Shown: positions 1-7,284 of the stretch, one piece after another | Layout: every line of letters begins with the position of its first letter | Position numbering within the stretch: position 1 is the stretch's first letter | The notes under the pieces: generated by a model | Seen by the model: the letters and a program-made list of their open reading frames with translations, nothing else | What the model was told of the DNA's origin: nothing | Databases searched by the model: none | Position numbers and translations under genes: made by a program | Assembly: GCA_002238555.1 (NCBI GenBank) | Contig: MPMO01000053.1 | Span: 1-34,452 of the forward strand | Direction of reading: 5' to 3' | DNA from: Caldilineaceae bacterium bin34 | Lineage (GTDB): Bacteria; Chloroflexota; Anaerolineae; Caldilineales; Caldilineaceae | DNA length: 34,452 nt

Positions 1-7
1 TGAATCG

Positions 8-33
8 GCGGCGAATCCCCCCGGATTCGCCGC
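8..33. terminator. perfect 11-bp hairpin, possible terminator
   Basis: Positions 8-18 pair perfectly with 23-33 around a CCCC loop. There is no T-run on either side, so a classical Rho-independent terminator is not shown. It lies about 85 bases beyond the stop of the minus-strand adaptor gene and could end that transcript. Confidence 0.35.
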
Positions 34-116
34 GGCCTGCCTGTTGCAAGCGTCCGCCACCCCGGTCCAACCCCGCCGGAGCGACCACCCCTGCCAACGT
101 ATATCTCAAAAACTGT

Positions 117-1019
117 TCACACCATTGCCACCGTAAACTCGACGAAAATCGACGCCAGCCGCGAGGCGGGATTGACAACCGAGGAAATGCCGGTCACCTC
201 TCCCGTCCAGCTGCCCATGCGTCCCGCCAACCTTGCCGTACGCCTGACGGCCGGCTCCAGGTAGGCCAGATCGCGGGGTTCGATCGGAACCCTCACCTGC
301 AGCGCGCCCGGTTGGTACACAGTTCCCAAGCGCGTGGCCAGGTCGGAATCCTCCGGATTCACCCATTCGCCGACGGCGGCATCCGTGCTCACCACCCGCA
401 CGTCGTAGGGAAGGGAAATGTGGGCGCGCGCCAACTGCAACTCCGCCAGTGCCAGCGTGGCCTGAGTCTGCTTCAGTTCCGCTTGGGCCAGGGCCAGCTG
501 CGGCAAGCGCCGGACCCACGCGGACGGTTCCTCTTCAGGATTGGCAAGTTCGAATTCGCGCTCGTTCTCCGCGCCCAATTCCTCTTCCAGCCACACCAAT
601 GCCTCGGCGGCTTCGACGGCGGCTTGCGCCTTGGCCACCTCCAGTTCAAACACAGCCGGGTCGATCCGCGCCAACGTCTCACCCGCGGCGATGAATCCGC
701 CACTGTCGAAGCTCGGCGACACCCAGACGATCCGTCCGGGCACCTCGGACCGGACCGTGGTCCGCTCCTGCAGGGAGACCGTGCCGGTCAAGTGAATGGT
801 CAAAGCCTGGGCTGTGGGCCGGGGCCGAACGACTTCCACTTCGGGTACAGCCACACCGGCGGGCTCCAGTACGACGTCGTCCGGGAAAAGCGCGACACGC
901 GGAGCCCTGGCGAAATACCACGCCACCGCCAGCCCGAGCACGATCAAGGCAATCTGCGCGCAGCCTCGCCATGTGGCCTGAGCTGGGCCGTCCCCGGCAA
1001 CCTTGTTATTGTCCTGCAT
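117..1019 (-). CDS. RND efflux periplasmic adaptor (HlyD/MFP family), C-terminally short, probably inactive
   Basis: Membrane-fusion (periplasmic adaptor) protein of an RND-type efflux pump. The N-terminus has one membrane anchor (IALIVLGLAVAW). A lipoyl/barrel half-motif (ERTTVRSEVPGRIVWVSP, then AAGETLARIDPAVFELEVAK) leads into an Ala/Glu/Leu-rich coiled coil, and the second half-motif ends near VVSTDAAVGEWVNPED. The beta-barrel begins (ALQVRVPIEPRDLAYLEP), but the protein stops at FTVAMV, about 300 residues in. Family members usually run some 60 or more residues further through the membrane-proximal domain, and I see no such continuation in the remaining 116 bases. The start is the ATG at 1017-1019; the longer reading to 1091 runs into the insertion sequence. 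The IS separates this ATG from its ribosome binding site (see 1901-1906), so the gene is damaged at both ends. No RND pump gene is in view. Confidence 0.75.
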   Translation of the reverse strand: MQDNNKVAGDGPAQATWRGCAQIALIVLGLAVAWYFARAPRVALFPDDVVLEPAGVAVPEVEVVRPRPTAQALTIHLTGTVSLQERTTVRSEVPGRIVWVSPSFDSGGFIAAGETLARIDPAVFELEVAKAQAAVEAAEALVWLEEELGAENEREFELANPEEEPSAWVRRLPQLALAQAELKQTQATLALAELQLARAHISLPYDVRVVSTDAAVGEWVNPEDSDLATRLGTVYQPGALQVRVPIEPRDLAYLEPAVRRTARLAGRMGSWTGEVTGISSVVNPASRLASIFVEFTVAMV

Positions 1020-1021
1020 TG

Positions 1022-1891
1022 GGGCGTGTGGACACAAGGTATCCAGTGGTCTCAGGACCTGCGGATTATCATCGCGATTCGGTTTGCCCACTTCACGGAC
1101 TCTCTGCCATGGCCCGCCACACGCTGCGCAACGTCGAATTCCAGGCCATGTGTCGCCACTTGCGCCGGGATCCCCGGGTCCGCGTCGGCCATCCCGGCGA
1201 TCTCCGGCGCTTCCTGCACGGGGTCGTGTACCTGGTGCGCACGGGCATCCCCTGGCGGGACCTGCCGCCCCGCTTCGGTCACTGGAACAGTGTCTTTCGC
1301 CGCTTCCGCCGTTGGTGCCGGAACGGGGTCTGGGCGCGCCTGCTGGCGGCCGTGGCCGACGCCCGGGCCAACCTCCGCCGGGTGCATCCGGACTCCTCCC
1401 ACGTGCGTTCCCATGTCAGTGCGGCCGGGGTGCCGGGCGGCCCGGAGAAACAGGCCCAGGGCCGCAGCCGGGGCGGCTACGGCACCCAGCTGCATGTCCT
1501 GGTGGACACGGCCGGTCGGCTGTTGCGCGTGCGCCTGACCCCGGGCCAGGCCGGCGACGCACCGCAGGCCGAGCCGCTGCTGGCGGGACTGCGCCCCGGC
1601 TACGTGCTGGCGGACCGGGCTGACGACGCCGACGACCTGCGCCGCTTCATCGTCGCGCAGGGAGCGCAACCGGTGATTCCGGGTCGGCGCAACCGCACGG
1701 TACCCATCGACTATGACCGGGAGCTGTACCGGGAGCGCAACATCGTGGAACGCAGCATCGGCTGGTTCAAGCAGTGCCGTCGCCTCGCCACGCGCTTCGA
1801 GAAGTCCGCGTCCAGCTACCAGGGCCTTGTGATGTTCGTCGCCGTGCACCATTGGCTGCAAAACCCCTTTGCCGCTAATGTCCACACGCCC
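1022..1891 (+). mobile_element. IS5-family insertion sequence, 870 bp, with inverted repeats and target duplication
   Basis: The ends are 13-bp perfect inverted repeats: GGGCGTGTGGACA at 1022-1034 and its reverse complement at 1879-1891. The element is flanked by a 4-bp direct repeat ATTG at 1018-1021 and 1892-1895 (an ATT-only duplication is also possible). Length, single transposase gene and short duplication fit the IS5 family (IS427/ISL2-like groups). The matching ends and duplication suggest a recent, intact insertion. Joining the flanks restores a good Shine-Dalgarno and ATG for the adaptor gene on the minus strand, which confirms the boundaries independently. Confidence 0.9.
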
Positions 1892-1978
1892 ATTGGTCTT
1901 TCCTCCGCATTCGGGTGCCTGAGCGGTCGCCGGCCAGGGGCCCAGATTACCTGCGCATGCCCACTACCACTATTTTAA
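1109..1978 (+). CDS. IS5-family DDE transposase
   Basis: Catalyses cut-and-paste movement of the surrounding element. The start MARHTLRNVEF at 1109 lies inside the IS and matches the usual N-terminus position. The N-terminal part has LVRTGIPWRDLPPRFGHW followed by a basic helix. The DDE residues are seen as D in HPDSSHVRSH, D in VLADRADDAD, and E in NIVERSIGWFKQCRRLATRF. The often conserved YDAD after the second Asp reads DDAD here. The frame has no stop before the right inverted repeat: translation runs through the IS end and about 87 bp of flanking DNA to a TAA at 1976-1978, so the C-terminal ~29 residues are host-derived. A TAA at 1876-1878 is one base out of frame, so a small indel near the 3' end may have removed the native stop. 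Confidence 0.88.
   Translation: MARHTLRNVEFQAMCRHLRRDPRVRVGHPGDLRRFLHGVVYLVRTGIPWRDLPPRFGHWNSVFRRFRRWCRNGVWARLLAAVADARANLRRVHPDSSHVRSHVSAAGVPGGPEKQAQGRSRGGYGTQLHVLVDTAGRLLRVRLTPGQAGDAPQAEPLLAGLRPGYVLADRADDADDLRRFIVAQGAQPVIPGRRNRTVPIDYDRELYRERNIVERSIGWFKQCRRLATRFEKSASSYQGLVMFVAVHHWLQNPFAANVHTPIGLSSAFGCLSGRRPGAQITCACPLPLF
1901..1906 (-). promoter_or_regulatory. stranded Shine-Dalgarno of the efflux adaptor gene
   Basis: On the minus strand this reads GGAGGA. When the IS (1022-1891) and one ATTG copy are removed, it lies 7 nt (AAGACCA) before the ATG of the adaptor gene at 1019. It is now about 880 bp from that start codon. Confidence 0.7.
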
Positions 1979-2390
1979 TCCGCTGGGAAATCACTGCTTC
2001 CTGATGCGAGGCACTGTGAGATCATCGGAACTGTTGCAATGTGCGGAGGATTCGGTTTGGCGGTGCGCAAGGGGTTGGATGCCCGTGGCTCGCTGACTGT
2101 GCGATTCCGCGAGCCCAGGCTGTCAGGCGCGCACGTGGGTGACCCCAAACAATTCCCACGTCCATTGCAACAAGGACGATGGCGGACTGCCGAACGTCAA
2201 GGCCAAGTTCCGCGGCACGGACGGATGCACCTATCCCCGATGGTGCGCAGCAATCAAAGACGGTACCGCCCCGGTGCGGGGACATCCCGCCGGACCGCCC
2301 CCCATTCATCCGGAAAATACCCCTGTCAAGGGCGGGATGCTTCTCGAATGTTCCTTGTTTGAGAGGCAATTGTCGGTTGGGTGACGACGG
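1907..2390. other. intergenic stretch with no recognisable gene
   Basis: About 480 bp between the IS flank and the Uma2 remnant. Several short open frames exist on both strands, but none shows a family motif, a convincing ribosome binding site or a consistent composition. It should contain the old promoter of the efflux adaptor operon, reading leftward. I could not pick out a clear -35/-10 pair. Confidence 0.4.
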
Positions 2391-2804
2391 CTACAGGGTG
2401 CCCGATGGTCTGCGGGGGGTGTCGCGGTCGGAGACTTGGGTGTCTTGGTTGTCCGATTCCTCGGCCGGCAGCAGGGACCGCCACGCGTTGGGGGTTTCGT
2501 GCACCGCCATGAGGCGTTCGGCCACATCCTCCGGTGTCCCCAGTTCCAGCCAGCGTGCCTCGATCAGGGCGCGGTCCCGCTCGGGCAGATCGGGCAGCAC
2601 GGTGTCCAGGAACTTGAGGGCATTCGTCGCCTCCCCCAAGCGAACCAGCTTTTGCTCGTGATCCTGTTCATAGTCCCGCCAGGTTTCGGTGTTGGAATCC
2701 CACCACTGGAAGCGCGGCGGCGAACGGTCCTCCTCCGGCACTCCGTGCCGGAACTCGTCGTGTTCCTGTTCGGCCGGCATGATGCGCACGGAAGTCTCAA
2801 ACAC
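2391..2804 (-). CDS. 3' portion of the Uma2-family gene after an in-frame TGA
   Basis: This frame is identical to that of the Uma2 gene upstream. After its TGA (2856-2858) the frame reads straight on as GRYQPVPAPVAGEYQSHV and into this segment with no further stop. YRL..GRYQPVP is what Uma2 proteins normally show at this point, followed by a conserved barrel end (here PPRFQWWDSNTETWRDYEQ) and a charged helical tail (EQKLVRLGEATNALKFLDTV). So this is not an independent gene but the C-terminal third of the same protein. The ATG at 2804 has no convincing ribosome binding site. The tail PDLPERDRALIEARWLELG is unusual for the family, where a long E/A/R coiled coil is more common. Confidence 0.55.
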   Translation of the reverse strand: MFETSVRIMPAEQEHDEFRHGVPEEDRSPPRFQWWDSNTETWRDYEQDHEQKLVRLGEATNALKFLDTVLPDLPERDRALIEARWLELGTPEDVAERLMAVHETPNAWRSLLPAEESDNQDTQVSDRDTPRRPSGTL

Positions 2805-2855
2805 GTGGCTCTGGTATTCGCCGGCGACCGGAGCGGGTACTGGCTGGTACCTCCC

Positions 2856-3629
2856 TCACTTCAGCCGGTACATCAGGAGTTCCCTCGGCGAATCCGTCCA
2901 ACGCTTGCCGCCGAGGTCGTACACCAGGTACTCCGAAATCCCTGCCGCGGCATACAGGTGCTTCTTAAAATGAAAATCCCGCTTGGCCGACCCTTCGGAT
3001 ACCACTTCCAGCACCAGCGGCGGAACGGGGGCGCCCAGGTCCAGGCGCAGAACTCCTTCGGGCATGAACCGTTCCCGATCCGATGCGGACATGACGGCCC
3101 GCACCAACAGGTCCGGACGCACGCCTTTCCCAATGGGATGGTTTTCGCCGGAGGTTTGGTTGGCACGCATGATGGTCTCGGGACGAAACCGGATCAACCG
3201 CTCGTAGTCTCCCTCCAGATCAGTGCCGGCAAGTATGTCTGATGCCGTGTCGGCCCCGCGTTTCTGGACTTCCCGCGCCCGTTTTTCCAGAGGGCTCACA
3301 ATGCCGTCCTCGTCGTCTTCAAGGAAGTGAACCCCTTCTACGTCGTAGTCCGGATCGGTGGTGGATTCCTGGTCGTATTCATGGGCCGGGTCATAGATAA
3401 ATGCAGGATCGAAGTTGGACATGGCCTCCAGTTCGGCACGCCATTCGTCCGGATGCGTCCGGCGCCAGGCAGCCCGCGCCTGGCGGGCTGCCCGCGTCAT
3501 GTACGGATCGGCAATGTCAATCGTTGGAGCCGTGTCCCAACCGTGGGTTCCCGCCACGGCGGGCGGACGTTCCTGCTCCGCAACCACAGCCATGTCCATC
3601 CCCCCGTCGATTCTCTGTTCAGCCTCCAT
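2856..3629 (-). CDS. Uma2 family (DUF820) PD-(D/E)XK nuclease-like protein, stopped by TGA
   Basis: Uma2 proteins have a PD-(D/E)XK restriction-endonuclease-like fold; their biological role is poorly known. The core is visible: GKGVRPDLLVRAV (the PD strand), PPLVLEVVSEGSAKRDFHFK (E..S...RD.) and KKHLYAAAGISEYLVYDLGG. The N-terminal half is acidic and unusual, with a helix ADPYMTRAARQARAAWRRTH and a YDVEGVHFLEDDEDG stretch. Start choice is uncertain: ATG at 3629, 3599 or 3593. The last has the best-spaced G-rich sequence in front. Translation ends at TGA 2858-2856 just after LLMYRLK, although the conserved family sequence continues in the same frame to 2391. A CGA (Arg) to TGA change would explain this. 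The imperfect palindrome at 3672-3866 lies directly upstream. Confidence 0.72.
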   Translation of the reverse strand: MEAEQRIDGGMDMAVVAEQERPPAVAGTHGWDTAPTIDIADPYMTRAARQARAAWRRTHPDEWRAELEAMSNFDPAFIYDPAHEYDQESTTDPDYDVEGVHFLEDDEDGIVSPLEKRAREVQKRGADTASDILAGTDLEGDYERLIRFRPETIMRANQTSGENHPIGKGVRPDLLVRAVMSASDRERFMPEGVLRLDLGAPVPPLVLEVVSEGSAKRDFHFKKHLYAAAGISEYLVYDLGGKRWTDSPRELLMYRLK

Positions 3630-3671
3630 TCTACCCGGCCGGCACCGCCCGACCTGGTAGGGCTGGAAACC

Positions 3672-3866
3672 GGGCACTGTTTCAGTTTCGTTGATTTTGC
3701 TCAGGTCGCTGTATCGGCACCTTCCCGTGTTCCGTCCCCTGCCTACCCCCGCCTCAGCTGATGGCACATGACATGGCCTGAGACCGGCGAATCAAACCTG
3801 CGGCCCGCGCACGGAACATGCCGAGGACGGCCTGGAACCAATATCAACGAGATTGAAACAGTGCCC
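3672..3866. repeat. ~195-bp imperfect palindrome (MITE-like)
   Basis: The arm starting GGGCACTGTTTCA at 3672 is matched in reverse complement by the arm ending at 3866 (TGAAACAGTGCCC). Pairing continues inward with small gaps: TCGTTGAT, TTG, CAGG, CG, TCGGCA and TGTTCCGT recur in order in both arms, out to about 65 bp each. The centre holds TCAGCTGA. Such a structure resembles a small non-autonomous transposable element or a remnant of two inverted element copies. I see no clear target duplication and no second copy in this window. Confidence 0.55.
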
Positions 3867-4579
3867 TGATGCGATGCACCTGCCCCCTCCCGAACCTGGA
3901 ACGTCCCCCTGTCCCATGGGTGCCAGTGCAAAATGATTCCCCACGGGCCCGTGTCGGGCACGCCATCCGGTCCGCTGTCCCCATCAATTGACACCTCGCC
4001 AATGTCGGCCAGGCCACGGTGGTTGGGCAGCCTAACGAATCGATTTCCACTCGCCGCCTCCGCGCAGGGTTGCACCTGGAAGACGCATGGTGACGATGCA
4101 GGTCCCGGGGTGCCTAAGGAATGCCGCCCGGTCTGTTGCCGAACGAAGCGGCCGGAACCTGCCGGCCACGGACATCGATCCTGCCACCGAGGGCGCCTGT
4201 GCCGGCCTTGGTCAATCCGGCCCCCACATGGCAACCGGTCTCCCGCATCCCTGGCACATCCGGCCTATGGCGGAACCATTGCGGCCGGGACAGAATTCAC
4301 GGTGTGAAAGGGGTATGTGGACTGCGGCCGTCAATGCCGCGTGCCATGTGGTCCGTGTACGGTGCCATGACCGGGAGACAACGCCATGGCGGTCCCGTTC
4401 GCAGGCACGCGGTCATGTTCGGCAAACGGGCCAAGACGGCGGCGGGGTCGCCTCTCAGCCTCGCATTTCAGGGAGAGGCGCACCGGCTCCCATCCACGGA
4501 GAGCCAAACAATCGGAACCACCCGTTCCTTTGCAAAAACCGGACCTGGTCGATCGGCATCCGACCAGCCCGAACCAAAC
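3867..4579. other. gene-free stretch of about 700 bp
   Basis: It lies between the palindrome and the stop of sqdB. The open frames present on both strands are short, low in recognisable motifs and overlap each other. None has a good ribosome binding site. I see no RNA gene, terminator or repeat that I can support. Confidence 0.4.
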
Positions 4580-5818
4580 TCAGCCGGTGTCGGGCTGCCA
4601 GCGATTGGGCTCCTGCGAACCAACCCGGTCCACCGGGATGTCGGCCCGCCACGTTGAGTCGGCGATGATCTTGGCCGGATCACAGCGGTCGGCGTAGCGC
4701 CGGGCAACCTCAATCACCTCCTCCAGGAGGCCTTCGCTGAGCGTGACCGGGGCCAGACCCAGGTCCAGGAACTGGCGGTTCTCCACCCTGAGGTCGTTCT
4801 CAAGCGCCTCGTTGCGCGGGTTCGTGTAGTACCTGACCTCCGCATCGGTCAGCTGCCCCACCAGCCGGGCAAGGTCCCGGACCCTGTGGGTTTCGGTCAC
4901 CTGATTGAAAATCTTGACCCGTTCGCCGCGTTCGGGCGGATTGTCGATTGCCAGGTTCACGCACCGCGCGGTATCGCGGATGTGGATGAAGGCGCGGGTC
5001 TGGCCGCCGGTGCCGTAGACCGTGATGGGATGGCCGACCACGCTCTGCATCAGGAAGCGGTTGAGGACCGTTCCATAGTCCCCCTCGTAGTCGAACCGGT
5101 TGATGAGGCGTTCGTCGGCCAGGGTGTCGGCCGTGTTCGTGCCCCAGACAATGCCCTGGTGGAGATCGGTAATGCGCACCTGATCGTTCTTGTTGTAATA
5201 GAAGAACATCAGCGCATCCAGCGTCTTGGTCATGTGATAGACGCTGCCGGGATTGGGCGGATAGATGATGTCCATCTCGTGCCGGACCCCTTCCGCCTCC
5301 ACCTGCACGGGCAGATAGCCCTCGGGGATTTTGAGTCCGGCCGTGCCGTAGCCGTAGACACCCATGGTTCCCAGGTGGACCACGTGTATGTCCAACCCGG
5401 TCTCGACAATGCCGCACAGGAGATTGTGCGTGGCGTTGATGTTGTTGTCGATCGTGTAGCGCTTGTGGCGCGGCGACTTCATCGAATAGGGCGCCGCCCG
5501 CTGTTCGCCGAAGTGCACGACGGCCTGCGGCTGCAGATCGCGCAGGAGCGCCACCAGGCTGGCGTAGTCTTCTGCGATATCGATGTCGACGTGACAGAGA
5601 TCCTGTCCCGTGACTTCCTGCCAGGCAGCCAGACGCGTGTCGATGGGGGAAATCGGTGTCAGCGACTTCGTGCCCAGTTCCACATCGGTCTTTCGCCGGA
5701 CCAGGTTGTCTACAATCGTGACATTGAATCCCTGGCGGGACAGCCGCAGGCTGGTGGGCCATCCGCAGAAGCCGTCGCCGCCGAGTACCACAACATTGCT
5801 TGCTCGATTCGCACTCAT
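4580..5818 (-). CDS. sqdB: UDP-sulfoquinovose synthase
   Basis: SqdB/SQD1 makes UDP-sulfoquinovose from UDP-glucose and sulfite, the head-group donor for the membrane sulfolipid SQDG. It is an NAD-dependent extended short-chain dehydrogenase. In this 412-residue protein the NAD loop GGDGFCG is at residues 13-19. The catalytic Thr151 lies in HLGTMGVYG, and the Tyr194/Lys198 pair lies in YHMTKTLDA. Family signatures VHFGEQRAAPYSM, LHQGIVWGTNT and YGTGGQTRAFIHIRDT are all present. Length is normal. The start at 5818 is fixed by AAGAAGGG four bases before the ATG; the frame is open further upstream but without support. It is divergently arranged with a GT4 glycosyltransferase (5983), the expected second enzyme, so the 164-bp gap probably carries both promoters. 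Confidence 0.95.
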   Translation of the reverse strand: MSANRASNVVVLGGDGFCGWPTSLRLSRQGFNVTIVDNLVRRKTDVELGTKSLTPISPIDTRLAAWQEVTGQDLCHVDIDIAEDYASLVALLRDLQPQAVVHFGEQRAAPYSMKSPRHKRYTIDNNINATHNLLCGIVETGLDIHVVHLGTMGVYGYGTAGLKIPEGYLPVQVEAEGVRHEMDIIYPPNPGSVYHMTKTLDALMFFYYNKNDQVRITDLHQGIVWGTNTADTLADERLINRFDYEGDYGTVLNRFLMQSVVGHPITVYGTGGQTRAFIHIRDTARCVNLAIDNPPERGERVKIFNQVTETHRVRDLARLVGQLTDAEVRYYTNPRNEALENDLRVENRQFLDLGLAPVTLSEGLLEEVIEVARRYADRCDPAKIIADSTWRADIPVDRVGSQEPNRWQPDTG

Positions 5819-5982
5819 GAATCCCTTCTTGCTACGTACTCGATTCCGGGAAGGGGGCTGCGAGGCGGAAAGGGCAGTCTCATCATCCGGGCAGGTTGGC
5901 TCATGCCCTGCGCCGCGCGGGTCCGGCAAGGCGGACCGGACACTCCCCGCAGGACAGGCTACACCTCGTTGAGGCAGTCGGC

Positions 5983-7161
5983 ATGGTAGCACACAGAAGT
6001 CCCTCTGATTCCCAGCCGGACCAACCGCAGCGCTTGCGGATCGGACTCTTTACCGAAACGTTTCTGCCCAAGATCGACGGGGTGGTCAACATCCTGCAGC
6101 TGCTCCTCCGATACCTGGCTTCCGAGGGACACGAAGCCATCCTGTTTGCGCCTTCCGGCGGTCCCAGCGAGTTCGCCGGCTTTCGGGTGGTGCCGGTCAA
6201 CGGCATCACCGCCCCGTACTACACGGAGCTGAAGTTCAACTTTCCGCGGTCGGACTCGTTCCGAACGTTGCACCGGTTCCAGCCCGACCTGGTGCATGTC
6301 CTGCACCCGTTCGTGCTGGGACCGTTCGGCATGCGCATGGCACGCCGGCTGGGAGTCCCGGTGTTGGCCTCCTATCACACGGACATTGCGCGGTATGCGG
6401 CTTTTTACGGCCAGGGTTTCCTGACCGGGTTCCTGAGGCGATACGCAACCTATCTGCACAACCAAGCCACCTTGACGGTCTGCCCTTCCAGCGTCCTGCG
6501 CGACGACCTAAGGCGACAGGGCATCCGCCGGGTCCGCTGGTGGCGACGCGGCATCGATACCGACCTGTTCAGCGCCGGCCCGGTCGATCCGAAAGTACGC
6601 GAGGAACTGACGCAGGGACATCCCGACGACTTTCTGGTCCTCAACGTGGGCCGCCACGCGCCCGAGAAAGGCCTGTTCGGGCTGCGCGACCGGCTGTTTC
6701 CGATGGAGGGCTTGCGCCTGGCATTCGTCGGCGACGGTCCCAGCCATGCCGAACTCAGGGCCTGGTACGCGGGAACCCCCACCGCCTTCACCGGCTACCG
6801 CTACGGCGAGGACCTGGTTGCAGCCTATCGCGCCGCGGACCTGTTTGTCTTTCCGTCCACAACCGAAACGTTCGGCCTTGTGGCCCTGGAAGCGATGGCC
6901 TGCCGCCTGCCCGTGATCGCCGCCCGCAGGGGTGGGATCACCGACACGGTCGCGCACAACCGCAACGGACTGCTGTTCGACCCGGAGAACCCGGGCGAAA
7001 TACGCGAACAGGTCCGGCAGATGAGGGACAACCGCTCCCTCCTGCAGTCCTTTGCCGAAGCCGGCTGGCAACACGCCTTGCGCCAGGACTGGCGCAGCAC
7101 GATGGATCAACTGGTGGGCTTCTACCGGATGGCGTTGCGACAGCACGGAATCTTCGGATAA
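5983..7161 (+). CDS. sqdX: GT4 glycosyltransferase, probable sulfoquinovosyltransferase (SqdX-like)
   Basis: Probably transfers sulfoquinovose from UDP-sulfoquinovose to diacylglycerol to form SQDG at the inner membrane. GT4 features are clear: N-terminal RIGLFTETFLPKIDGVVNIL (acceptor-side loop), HVLHPFVLGPFGMRMAR, ASYHTDIARYAAFYG, RRGIDTDLFS, NVGRHAPEKG, FVGDGP, and the EX7E-type donor motif in STTETFGLVALEAMACRLPV. The 392-residue length fits SqdX-like and mannosyltransferase-like enzymes alike. The specific call rests mainly on its place next to and divergent from sqdB. Without that context it could be any alpha-mannosyl- or glucosyl-lipid synthase. The chosen ATG has GAGG about nine bases upstream; the frame is open further upstream but overlaps the sqdB promoter region. 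Confidence 0.82.
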   Translation: MVAHRSPSDSQPDQPQRLRIGLFTETFLPKIDGVVNILQLLLRYLASEGHEAILFAPSGGPSEFAGFRVVPVNGITAPYYTELKFNFPRSDSFRTLHRFQPDLVHVLHPFVLGPFGMRMARRLGVPVLASYHTDIARYAAFYGQGFLTGFLRRYATYLHNQATLTVCPSSVLRDDLRRQGIRRVRWWRRGIDTDLFSAGPVDPKVREELTQGHPDDFLVLNVGRHAPEKGLFGLRDRLFPMEGLRLAFVGDGPSHAELRAWYAGTPTAFTGYRYGEDLVAAYRAADLFVFPSTTETFGLVALEAMACRLPVIAARRGGITDTVAHNRNGLLFDPENPGEIREQVRQMRDNRSLLQSFAEAGWQHALRQDWRSTMDQLVGFYRMALRQHGIFG

Positions 7162-7284
7162 CCCACGTGCGCTTGCTGCGCGCTGCCCGTTTCGGGGCCT
7201 GTGGCGACGTCCTGAATTAGAATCCGCCCGGAGATCGGATGCCTGTGGGAGGCACCGGCCGACACCATTTGCGGAGACATGATT

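Noticed and set aside
1020..1091. Longer N-terminus for the efflux adaptor
   Set aside because: The extra codons lie inside the insertion sequence; the rebuilt native site puts a Shine-Dalgarno in front of the ATG at 1019.
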